Below, piece by piece: positions 1 through 10,802 of a stretch of DNA of 64,000 nucleotides (positions within the stretch are counted from its first letter, which is position 1; every line of letters begins with the position of its first letter). This DNA is from Neodiprion pinetum (Eukaryota; Arthropoda; Insecta; Hymenoptera; Diprionidae). A program made the position numbers and the translations under genes. Location: positions 37,736,607-37,800,606 of the forward strand of contig NC_060235.2 of assembly GCF_021155775.2 (NCBI RefSeq). Reading direction: 5' to 3'. The notes beneath the pieces were generated by a model. The model searched no databases. It saw only the letters and a list, made by a program, of their open reading frames with translations, and was not told the DNA's origin.

Positions 1-209
1 AAGTTTTCTCCGGAACTCAACACGTAACGCCGGAAAATAGGCAGCTCTAGTTACATGTCAAACACGAAGCAATACAAAATTTAGTTTTCGTTCAACGCCC
101 ACTAATAGGCAACCGTAGCTGTAATTCGAATACGTAGCAATACGTCACGTAGCTTCGGTTGCCTACGTACTAACGCTCAGAGGGTAGTCTCACAAAAAAC
201 TTCCGTTAC

Positions 210-236
210 ATATATATATATATATATATATATATA
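210..236. repeat. (TA)n microsatellite
   Basis: About 26 bp of uninterrupted TA repeats bordering the inverted-repeat element. Confidence 0.9.
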
Positions 237-612
237 GGGGCCTAAACGTGGAAATGTGGAGTATAAGGGTGCATAGAATAACTACCGTGGCGCTGATTGA
301 TACAAAATTGAATGTTGAGGTTATTTACACAGTTATACTTATTATATTTTAAACCAACTTCAGCTAACTTCAGATAGGCAATTTACGTTTAATAAGCGCC
401 ACCCATATTTACATCAAAAATCAGCTCACTTCTTATAAACCTAAGATATCTCTCCTTCTGTACACTCCATACGTGCATACGTAGAAACAAGACACTTTGG
501 CGCCTACAGATAGGCTACCGGAGTTACAATTTGCCATCCCACGAATGAAATAGTAACCCTCGGTTGCCTACGTCTAGGCGCCAAGGTCGTTGTTCCCACG
601 TTTACGCCCGGT
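235..612. mobile_element. Short inverted-repeat element with TA flanks
   Basis: The left end TAGGGGCCTAAACGTGGAA is matched in reverse complement by sequence ending at about 612 (TATACCGGGCGTAAACGTGG). The ends are imperfect. Inside and just outside it are several copies of a 17-bp AGGCAACCG-type motif. There is no coding sequence. It is probably a non-autonomous DNA element or an overlapping pair of such elements. Confidence 0.4.
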
Positions 613-659
613 ATAATAAGGTGTAACTCGGGTTGCCTGCCTCAGCCGCATGGGAGGAT

Positions 660-3600
660 CCAACGAAGGAGAAACCGGCGTTATATATCTGTATAGGGGC
701 AGAAAATTTTATCCACAGGGAATCCTGCTTCTCTTATCGTTAGTAAAAAGTTTACCGTTGGAGAGTGTTTTTCGTTGCAAAACAAGAAATCTCAAGAAGT
801 AAAAGAACAACAGAAATGGGGGAAAAAAAAAAAATGAAGATGGCGAAGAAAGAGTTTTCTTCTTCTCGTAAGCGAGTTACAGTACTCGCGGCTATAAATC
901 AGAGCGAAGGAGAAGAACGTAAGCAGAAAATGAGGTGAACTCTGTACGAACACCTGCTGTGCTTCAGCCCCGTGAGCCTTGCGGTCTTGAGAAGCTCCAT
1001 ATTTCACCGGTCGTCAGATTTGCAGCGGACTGGCGTTACTCAAGAGTTGAAATCTTTTTTCGCACCACCGTTTCTCATTTTCTCTCTTCTGTCGCACGGC
1101 TTTTATCCACTCCGAGGAGAAATCTTCTCTTTTCAACTTATTTTTCATCATCACCCCTTTTTGTTAGTTCATCCTACAACTTCGGTTGCAGTTATAAAAA
1201 AGAAAAATTTCTCACACGTGCCTTGCCTTAGAATTTTTGAAATATACGATTATGTTTACACAGTTTTGAACGGACTTCATTTCGCTCGTGTCATTATTTC
1301 TGTCCACTCGAGTAACAATATTGAAGTTCAAAAATCTGTACACCAACTTTTCTTTCCCAGCTCTATAGTCGTTTTATAACCAGATTGGACATTCAAGAAT
1401 TTCGTTGAATACGTCAGCTTCCTTTTTGATAAAGTTATCACAATACCTATATATCTATATTTTTCTTGCCGGGTTTCGCACTTTTCATTGTGGCTCGTCT
1501 GTATGTAATAATCGAAAAAGTTTGAGCAATCAGAAGTTCTGAATAAATAGTTCACAGGTCACCACGAAATATCTCGAAATATACCTATAACGTAACTTCC
1601 ATTCGCGAAAGTTTCTGCCCTTTAATTTCATGATTTGTGTAGTTCGCAGATGGCAAAAACGAAAAAAGCTACCGTAAATCCTCCTTTCATCCGTATCTAC
1701 GATTTAAAATGCCGTGGGATGATGTATCGGAATTACCAAAAATGGACGGTGTAAAGGAAATGAAATCATTTTTCAAACCATTACAATGAAACTGTAAATG
1801 ATCGAAACTTAATTTTTATGCGATTCGAAATCTTCAACATATACAATGACCACGCTAATTAGTAAAATTTATGCCATTCTACTTTTCATAAATTTTTAGA
1901 AATTTTCACCTCGCATTACAGAGCCGCGCAGTAAAATTTTGCACAATTCCGTACATTTTTTGTCGGTCTTTAGCACTTCTCCTTTAAAACCTACGAGACG
2001 ATGTATATAAGCTCTGCGAAATCGTGAACGCGGTCGTTCGATCAATTTCCGGGCTTAAAGTGCACTTTGTGCACTTGGAAAAGCTGTCAATAAGTAGAGC
2101 TGAGGTATTTCTCTCGCCGAGTTTTAACGGTTAAAGCATTTTACGTAAAGGGTCATGGATGAAACGCGATTCGGCAGGTCTTTCGCACGCTGCACTATCC
2201 AACCTTGTAAATATTTAAAACTTGAGATTCAATTCCCCGGAAAGCCATCATCTGATAAAAGGTGAAACAGATTTGAAGAGTAAGAAAAGGAAAAAGCTGG
2301 GCGAGAAAAAAGCCTCCGCGCGGTGCTTTCTCCGCGTACGTTCTCAGCTTTCGCGCTTCGGATTCTCTCCTGGAAGCTGCGGAAATTCCTGAAAGGCCCA
2401 GGGCGCTGATATAAATCATTCGCTTCTGCCGCAGGTTCACTTTACAAGTCGAGAAAACTTCGTTTCGGAATACATACAAAGTAGGGTGACAAAAGTTCTT
2501 TTCTCCTTCTTGAGTTTCGCGTACTGTTGAGCTCGCACGAGTCGAAGAAATCGTTTTATATTTTATATCCCGGCTCTGTTCCTGCGGGATTTCATTAAAT
2601 TATTTTTACTTTTATTATACTCGTTTCGCAATCGCATACAATTTGCTTTCTTATAGCCACGGTTCTGAATTGCGTTCCAGCTATCGTTTTGTTATACGGC
2701 TTTGAAACTGATTCGTTTCCTACTAAAATTTCGAAAGAAAAAGAGGAAGAGAAAAGTAAGCTATGAAATTTTTCACTACCTGATGTCTGTATCGTCGCGA
2801 AACCACCACATCAAATTCTGCGTCGTCTCTCCACCGGCAAATACGCTTTTACTCGTCACGTCGGCCAATTTTCACTGAGACAGTTAATTCTGTTTAAATT
2901 TCATTTCATTTCTAGATTCAACCCGCCGCCCACTCCGGTTCCTCGTGTTATCGTTACCGAGAAACAATTCAAGGATATCAAACTTTCAACTCGCCCATCT
3001 GCCTCTGCGAAGTTCAAATAACGCATAATAATAATCTCTCGCAACAGCCTCACGTATAACACGTGATTTTTGCTACATTTCATTCGATCGAACATTTTCA
3101 ACAGATCCGATAACTTTTGTGCCCTTTATAATTTTTGCAGTTTTTACACATACAAGTATACCAAAGTACTTGTAATATGGCTCACTTTACAATACGACTT
3201 CTCGACGGATGATAATTTATATTCACGAAACGAACTGTACGTCCGTGATATATCAATCTGAGGTGAATTTAATCTTCAAATTGAATTATTCGCTCGTTAT
3301 ACTTTTGTCGCGGCTACGGTATAATTTGACGATACATCTCCTAGCAACGCAGAATCGTTTGACGCCACTTCTAGAGACCGAAATCGTTGGAATCGTTCTT
3401 TTGAATTTATTATAGACGTATAATAATAATAATTTAATTATAAATTTAAAAATCTACCGTTTTTGTTAAAATCGACGTGATTAAAACTGTTAAAAAAAAG
3501 TGACGTACGGGCAATCGTATTACTTTACGCTTGAGGTATTTTTATCGCACGTTTTCGACTCCGCTGTATATTTTTTTTTCTTTGCGTAGGTACTTTTTTC

Positions 3601-4500
3601 TTTCACATTCCGAAGCACGCGGGCTGCGTTTGATAATTACACCGCGAATCGTGGAGGACAGAATTTTTCTGCTGGACAACCCACGCTCGTTATTGAACAG
3701 CTGAGAGCTTACTCGAACTACAAATGTCACTAGCAGATGAAACGTACCGATGACCTCGCGTCAACGTGATAATATTATTATCTTTCTAATACCCGAGAGA
3801 CGAAAACTCAGATAGTAGTCATTTTTCGCATTATATAATTTTAAAAAATCTTTATACAATTTCTATACATATCTTTGATGGTTAACCCTGTACTTTAAAC
3901 GTCGCGAGAACAAGAAATGACTCGCAAGTAATTATACAGCAATCCGCACTACCGATGTTTACGTTAATAATAATAGTATTCGCAGTTCGTGCGGAGGAAA
4001 CATTTCGTGCAAAATTCATTTCCATTCGCTGTGAGTTTTTTTTTATGCATTGTAAGATTGGAATACAGGCACTGAAGTGATGTGGGTATTAAACGCAAGG
4101 TCGAGGCTTTTCACCGCGGGAATATCAGCTAAATCAATAAACCATGAATAAACATAACGATTGTTTCGAAAAAGAAGGTATAAGAAAACAAGCAGAAAGA
4201 ATAAATGTGAAATAAACTTTTACTCAGCCCGGTATTTTATCAGAGATTGTTACACGCGTTTACTTTGACGGATGTGGAAGAGAAAACTCGCAGACTCGCA
4301 TCGTCGCAGTAATAAAAATTTTCTTACAAATTCAACTTCCGGTGCAACAGCGAAAAATCAGTTTTGCGTTATTCGGTTAATTGGCGCGTAATTGCGGCAC
4401 AGTTGCTTACAAAAGAACAATCGATCGTTCCTGATTTCGCGAAACCAAATTGCGCCGATTAAGATTCAGCGAACTCAAAACATTTATCGAACAACGAGCC
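660..4500. other. Non-coding stretch with no recognised feature
   Basis: AT-rich DNA with short chance frames only. The longest (972-1379, plus) is low-complexity and shows no domain, signal peptide or splice support. No repeat family member was recognised. Confidence 0.6.
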
Positions 4501-4556
4501 GTTAGTGCGGGATTTGTCAACTCGACGTTGTACGAAGGTTACACGTCCCGAGAGCT

Positions 4557-4661
4557 TAGAAGACGAAAGACTCGCTCAACTGATGAGGGTCCTCAGAGTT
4601 CGCCGAGAGGATCCTGCCGGTCGTCTGCAGGATCCTCGAGGACTTCGTCGAGTCCGTCCGC
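4557..4661 (-). other. GC-rich island with overlapping open frames; possible alternative receptor tail exon
   Basis: On the minus strand, acceptor cggaggcag precedes 4661. Read in phase 0 (as the TM7 exon requires) it gives 22 mostly acidic residues (ADGLDEVLEDPADDRQDPLG...) and TGA at 4593-4595. Another frame, ending TAA at 4557-4559, reads STKSSRILQTTGRILSANSE onward with strong third-position G/C. The plus strand is also open here (FAERILPVVCRILEDFVESV). Only one, if any, is coding. The local composition differs sharply from the flanks. Confidence 0.22.
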
Positions 4662-6052
4662 CTGCCTCCGGCGTAATAAAGACGCCTTAGAAATTTCGCG
4701 CAATTTTGGCGAACCGCCCGCGCCGTCCTTAATTGGCAGGGTCATCGATCATCGTCTGAAATACCGCTCGCTATCATAATAATACGTAGGTGAAGAGCTG
4801 CGGTGTGCAAATTCGATCGGGCGTTACACCCACGCCTGTAAGTAAATGTGCGCGGTGTGAGATTATTAAACGTGGGGAATTCTGGATAATCGGTCAAGCG
4901 GCGGGTCGCGGTTTATTGAGTTATTAAATTCACCTCTCATATAGGTATAGGCACTGTACAAGTCCCGCACTTCTGAACCTCCATTAATGTCAAACGCAAT
5001 GATTCACAGATAGTTACGGTTCAGACGCGTCTCAAGAAAACCGCTTCGCGATATTTGCTCGCAGCTTTATTTTACTCGATCACTAAAGTTGTTGTTCAAA
5101 TTTTTTCCCATTTTTCCAAGCTTGCAGTATCGACTTAATCAAATTTCAATCTCACGGTATTGAAGAAATGCTCGACTTGCATGATTACTTGGAAATAAGC
5201 TTTTTTAATTTTTGCACTTCGTTTTTAACCAATGAATTATTTATCAACTTTTTGCACGTTAAATCAATTACCTTCTGCCAAAATACGTTCATTATATTCG
5301 ATTGTCATTATGTTAGATATACCGAGTGTTTATTTCGAATCAACTGAAATTGAAGAATTCAGCCTGAGGGCGTTGCGGAATTTATAAACGCGGTAAAGAG
5401 CCGAGAGTGCGAATCACGATTATCTTTTGATTTGATTAAGTTTAAACAAGACGGTTGCAGAATCGGGAAATTCTGTAATTTCTGCATATAAATCACCGCG
5501 AGCTGTGGAATGTAATCTTATCTTTGGCAAACTTTTCCCGATCGATCCTACCCGGGAAATAGAAAGAATCATTTTTTTTTTAGGGTTCGAAAATTGCCCG
5601 TCCTATTATATCAAAAATTCAATCGTCATTAATACCTCTCTTTTATTTATTTATTTTTTAAAATTATTTCTTTTAAATTTTTCGTGAAATTTTCTCTGCG
5701 GTTACAAGTATAAAATATTACATTCTATTATTTCTACAACGTGAATTTCACAGGCGAGAATCTTAAAACTGCAAGACCTCTACTATTTTCTTGCCGCTAA
5801 TTCCTCGCTTTCGAATTGTGCAATTATTCTACAACCATGATCGCGATCGCTGTTATATAAAATAAAAAATCTTTCCAAATATCCACTATCTATAGTCTTC
5901 TCGTTGCGTGTTCAGAAGTTTCGACAATTTCGTGCCAACAAATCCAGGCTCGCAATCAGTTTATATCTAAGTGTTTTGAAAACACGACTCTTCTTAAGTC
6001 ACGGCTGAACGCCTGGCTAAATGAGGTGTGTACGCAAAACCGGAGCAAAAGC

Positions 6053-6134
6053 TCAGTCAGTGCTCGCAGCTTCGCTGGTGTCGTGACGTGATGAAGCGGT
6101 GTGATTGGTTTTGAATCGTATAGTGGTTGTGCAA
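6053..6134 (+). promoter_or_regulatory. Candidate plus-strand transcription start and first exon
   Basis: A locally GC-rich stretch starts with two overlapping arthropod initiator-like motifs (TCAGTCAGTG), has GACGTG about 27-31 bases downstream, where a downstream promoter element would be expected, and ends with a consensus donor CAA|gtaagt. No ATG-started long frame is present, so it would be largely 5' UTR. No following exon was identified on the plus strand. Confidence 0.22.
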
Positions 6135-9100
6135 GTAAGTTATAGAATTGAAATACTTGGCGGCGAGACTGAGTCGAAAAACATTAAAAATCGAACAACA
6201 AATACTTGAAAAGTTTAATCCTTTTAAACGATCTATAATAATTTAAAAAAACGCTTCTAATTCTCAAATTGCCATTAATACGTCGCGTCAGTTTGCGTTA
6301 TTCGAATTTGCTCAGATTCATTCCTCTGAAATTTTGGGGATGTTTTTCATCAGTTCCCGTTCACTTATCATCGTTGGAAATAACGATAAAGGTAATGGAA
6401 ATTTTAATTTCGGAAGGTATATCCTCTTCTCACCTTTCCTCGTTTCCAACTTTTTTTAACGGCCGCTATTCGTACCGAATTCACGGACGAAATTTTTCCC
6501 CTCGGATTCGCATGACGTCTTGACTTCCGTGACGCGCAGATTTCGCTCGACCTTCGCGTTCTCCAGGCGTGTTTTGGTTGCGTCAAACCAGCTGCTTTAG
6601 CTACCAGAGAGGGAAAGAGAGAGAGTGCGAGAGCCGCTGGATGTGCAGGTCGATGAGGAGGCTCCAGACGTCCTGGCGCCAAAGCTCTCCGGTTCTTTTT
6701 TGGCAACACGCGACTGAGTCACCCGGAGATATTCCAGTCCACAAGGATCGGGTCGTTGAAAATTACATCGCATCGCGTTTTCGCGTCTATCTCAAGCGAT
6801 TCGTCGACGCGATTATTTACAATACTTAACGACTAGTGCAGCGCACTATGAACAGAATCAGCCGTCATCTGTAAACACCGTTTAATAAATTTTTTTTACA
6901 CATCAGGTATTCGTCGCTAATTCATTCAACTCGCTTTTGGATCTTCGTGCATTTGATAATTATTTATAGCTTACTCTTCAATTTTCAATTACAATTCGCC
7001 TCTGTTAACAATCCTGTATAACTTTTACACCGACAAGTTCGTTGCTCACCCGGGTATATAATTGGCTTATAACTTTACACAAACAGATATTTGCACGGCG
7101 ATATTATCGCGTCGTCTCGGTTACTTGTGCTCATTTCTGATCCTGTCAACGGTCTCGGCGTCCTTCGTCACCCTCAATATTCGTGGGTTGTTACGCTGTT
7201 TGAAATATTTTTTTATCGCGTCAAACTCACCTTTTACCCTAGCAAAAACTGAATCGGTCGTATCGTATTCAATTCTACATTCATTCCAGTTTCGATTTCT
7301 TGCTCGATGTGTTTTCCTGCAGAGTATTTTGATTTCGTTAAATATTACGTCCACCCTCGATTTTAACGTACCTTATAAAGATATTACCTTTCACACATTT
7401 TTCTTTTCCTGCCGTAAACTGAGGTTAATACATTCATCTCAGACGATGCGTATTTATTGCTATGCGAAAATCCGTTTTATGCGACGAATGAAAAAAATAA
7501 ATAAAAAAAAAAAAATAAAGACAATTCAAGAAACGACGCAGTTATGTAATTTCTCTGATTAATTCGGCTTTTTTAACGTTCAAATTGGTGGCTTTGAATT
7601 TTTTTCTCTTCCCGACCGCGTCGAATGAGATATTCTTACAATTGAGCCGGACTTGAGCAGAATCGTTTTCAGTCAGAGCTTTTCAACTTTTGTCTTGTGA
7701 TTTTTTTCCGAGCATCCTGAGAGAGCCGAGGCTGTTCTGAAAGTTCCTACACGATCAAGCCATTAGACTTTAGGGTACTTCGCGATACTGTCAACGGTCG
7801 CTAGCGTAGCTGCAGGTACCTTTGTCACCGCCTTTACTTTCCGCCGTTATAATCCAGGGTTGAAAGGGAGATTTCCCTCGAGTAAATCTTATTAGTATAT
7901 ACCCATGTACAGGTGTGAGTATAATACGGGTGTACAATTTGTACAGGTATGTGTCACGGTTACACAGCCGCGCTTTGTGGGCATGGAAAATCGGCGTTAG
8001 GGGGGGATGAAATTCTCTGTAACGATGATAAAGAAACCCTTGTACGATTATATACGCGGTGAATAAATGACGAAGACAACGATACGAGCCGGGCGATGGT
8101 AAATTTGGTTTAAGATTATCCGGGCGATTAAACGTAAAGATGGTGAAGAAAGTTTCTTCTTAACCCCCTCCCTTCGCTTTCTTTCACTTTTTTCTTCCCT
8201 CATTTATACACTTTTCTCGTCTTATTTACCGTGCGTTTATTTTTATTTTATTTCATTCGTACCGGGTGAATACAACGCGGTGTTTGAAACGCAGCTCTGA
8301 CGTAGAAGGTTAGTCGAGGAAATGAATTTTCTTCCCCGACTGTCGCTGTATGGGCGGGAATAAAAATTTCCCTAGTTCTCTGAAGCCTCGAGACTTATTC
8401 TTCTTGTTACATTGGTGTGAATGAAATTAGTTACAAGTTAATAATAATGGTAATCTTTAGACAGCCCGCAGGCACGTAATCACAGGTTTCTTGTTTCAGG
8501 CACGAAATATACCAAGTTAATTCGCTCACTTACCTCTGACCGCGTTCGTTATTAACGCGGTGTAATTTTACGTTAATTCTTCGTTTCACCTGAAGTCAGA
8601 ATTTAAATTAAAGAAGGGCTGATGATTTATTTCTGTAACACCACGGCGTGACGAGTGATATTGGAACATGAAACAATATGGCGTCGAGAAGCGCGATCAG
8701 CTGATCGTTTTTCCGATATTCCACCGCGTTTATCAAAGCAAGCGAAACCTCGTGCAAGCTGTCAGACTTGCGATTCGCCTCATCCATTTCACAAGAAGTA
8801 AAACACGGGTGAAAAAACGATTCTCAAAATTAAATACGGCGAGTCGCGAGGCTACGTTCTCCGCCATATTGAATCGCAATGGGATTCCGGAATACACTGA
8901 GAAAAATTTTCATTTGTTACAGTAACCAGAAAAATTCAGTATTTCTTTAGAAATTCTGTGGTAAAATATGAAAATAGTTAAGTTAAGTACCGAGCGTTAA
9001 CCTGAACTAAAAATTTCTCTCAGTCAATGTAGGTATACCAATAAGTTCTGACGTATGAAAACTGCGCTTCGTTGAAGTTTCAAAATATTTATTAATCGTT

Positions 9101-10577
9101 ACCGACTGTGTAATAACGTAAGTACGTACTATATGCGTATATGTATAAATTATACATAGGTATATATTTATATCTATTTATACACCTACTCCAAACCGAA
9201 CTCAACGGTCGAGAAAGACACAGACTCGAGTTCAGGCTGCTGGTTGGAAGTAGGTATGCGTTTATACCCGCCCTAACACACATCGACATCGAGGGGTGTG
9301 TTGCGTTGTATATTGCATGTTTGCCGAGCGGTTGTGCTTATTGTACATATGGCCGGTATTGTACGTTCGGTACGTATTTACCTAGGTATATATTGCACAC
9401 ACAGTATACACTATAAACATCGTCGCGGGAAACACACATGCGTGGAAACTTGTTTGCTTGCCTCTCTTGCGCATGGAACATCGCAACGGTCGCGCAAGGA
9501 CAAAAGACTCTTTTCACACGGAACTTACATCTACACTTTATATAATACGTATAGATGTATCTTGCTTGAAGCCAGTAGTAGACACTAGTCGGTAGTTTTC
9601 TCGTTCTTTTATATTATCGCTCTCTTTTTGTTTCCGCGCCCGCCGGCGGTAAATTTGAAAAGTCAACTTTATTAACTCACTGAAATCCGCGGAGTCGGAT
9701 ACAATGCTTAGGTTGGTGTACGGGCTTATCGGATAATTAACCTTTGTCCGTATGACGCATTGTGTCGCTGATTTGCTCCCTTTATCAATTTCTCCTATCA
9801 GCTTATACCAAACTTCGACGTATCGTATCTCGGGTCTGAATCTTGGGTGTATACTGTACGTCGTTTCCAATATTACATCACGATTATTTATTACGATGAT
9901 TACCGATGTAATTCCAATTCGAACGAACCGGGGTTTTCATCGATTGTAGTTTATAATTATTACTGATACGTACCTAGTTTTTTTTTTTTTCTTTTACATC
10001 GATCCGACACACGCGCTTAATCAAGCAATCATAATATTGTACAATAATGTTCGATCTATCATCGATCCAATTGTGAGATTATTTTTACGATTATTACCTA
10101 CTATCCATCTTTTCACCGGTAGATTTTCTCGAGTTATTAACAGTGATTATAGTATAAATGAATAGAAAAATGCTTAAATGTTTATAATGTAGCTGCAGCG
10201 GTTCCTCTCGATATGAATTATTAATCGCTATAATATAACAAACAACTTGTATCAATTATACATCCGGGGATCTTAGAAATTTTGATCAATTAAATTTTTG
10301 TTTTTTTTTTTGCTTCTTGGCTATAATGTATTCAATATATTTTACACTGATATGTAACCCTATATTTATTTTTTTAATTTTTATTTTTCAGTTTTTCATT
10401 TTAACAACTATCATATATACTTTTCCATTATCTTCTTATTCCTCATAACAATTGTCGTTTATACATACATGTATAATTTTTTCTCGGCAAGTAGCATTCG
10501 CAACGTCTTAATTACGACGCTGTTTGATCTATACGCTCTTCTCTGCGTAAGAATATCTTTGAACATAACGTATATAA
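6135..10577. other. Non-coding stretch downstream of the receptor gene
   Basis: Holds the deleted family A MITE (8895-9025). A GC-richer patch at about 6540-6770 is open in several frames on both strands without convincing splice pairs. Nothing else is recognised. Confidence 0.55.
8895..9025 (-). mobile_element. Family A MITE, internally deleted copy (131 bp)
   Basis: It starts cactgagaaaaatttt and ends aatttctctcagt, but the ~290 bp middle of the family is missing: sequence passes directly from attcagta to gtggtaaaatatgaaaat. Both ends are kept, as expected for an internal deletion. Confidence 0.75.
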
Positions 10578-10583
10578 TTTATT
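10578..10583 (-). terminator. Candidate poly(A) signal AATAAA of the receptor gene
   Basis: The minus strand reads AATAAA at this position, 16 bases after the proposed stop codon. This would give a very short 3' UTR. In AT-rich DNA such a hexamer is common by chance, so it supports the last exon only weakly. Confidence 0.3.
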
Positions 10584-10598
10584 TCACGGCGTCGGAGT

Positions 10599-10802
10599 TT
10601 AAGGGTGGAATGTAATCTTTTGCTCTCTCCTCTTTACGGACCAGTCGCTTCCTCTCTTTACTTTTTTAATTTCTTTCTTTATTTTCTCAAGGCTCCGTTC
10701 CGTCGCGTTGTACGTATTATTATTGGGAACGAATGAAAATAAATTTTCTATCATACTTCGAACTTGAGGTACAATACACCGGTTGTCAAATAAATTTAAT
10801 TT
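10599..10802 (-). CDS. Probable last receptor exon: lysine-rich cytoplasmic tail and stop
   Basis: An acceptor (aaatgttcctgcag) lies directly above 10802. The exon opens in phase 0, matching the TM7 exon, and encodes 67 residues and TAA at 10599-10601. The tail starts KLNLFDNRCIVPQVRSMIEN, has an NNNTYNATE segment, and turns strongly basic (SLEKIKKEIKKVKRGSDW) before ending in TFHP. An AATAAA lies 16 bases past the stop. The frame is AT-richer than the upstream exons, so a chance open frame is possible. A competing phase-0 acceptor further downstream at 4661 would give a 22-residue acidic tail instead. Confidence 0.55.
   Translation of the reverse strand, partial: KLNLFDNRCIVPQVRSMIENLFSFVPNNNTYNATERSLEKIKKEIKKVKRGSDWSVKRREQKITFHP

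Noticed and set aside
972..1379. 135-residue plus-strand frame
   Set aside because: No recognisable domain, low-complexity composition, no splice or promoter support; AT-rich frames of this length are expected by chance.
6540..6770. GC-richer patch with plausible peptides in both orientations
   Set aside because: Several frames on both strands look protein-like but none has a matching acceptor and donor, nor a phase that joins the receptor.
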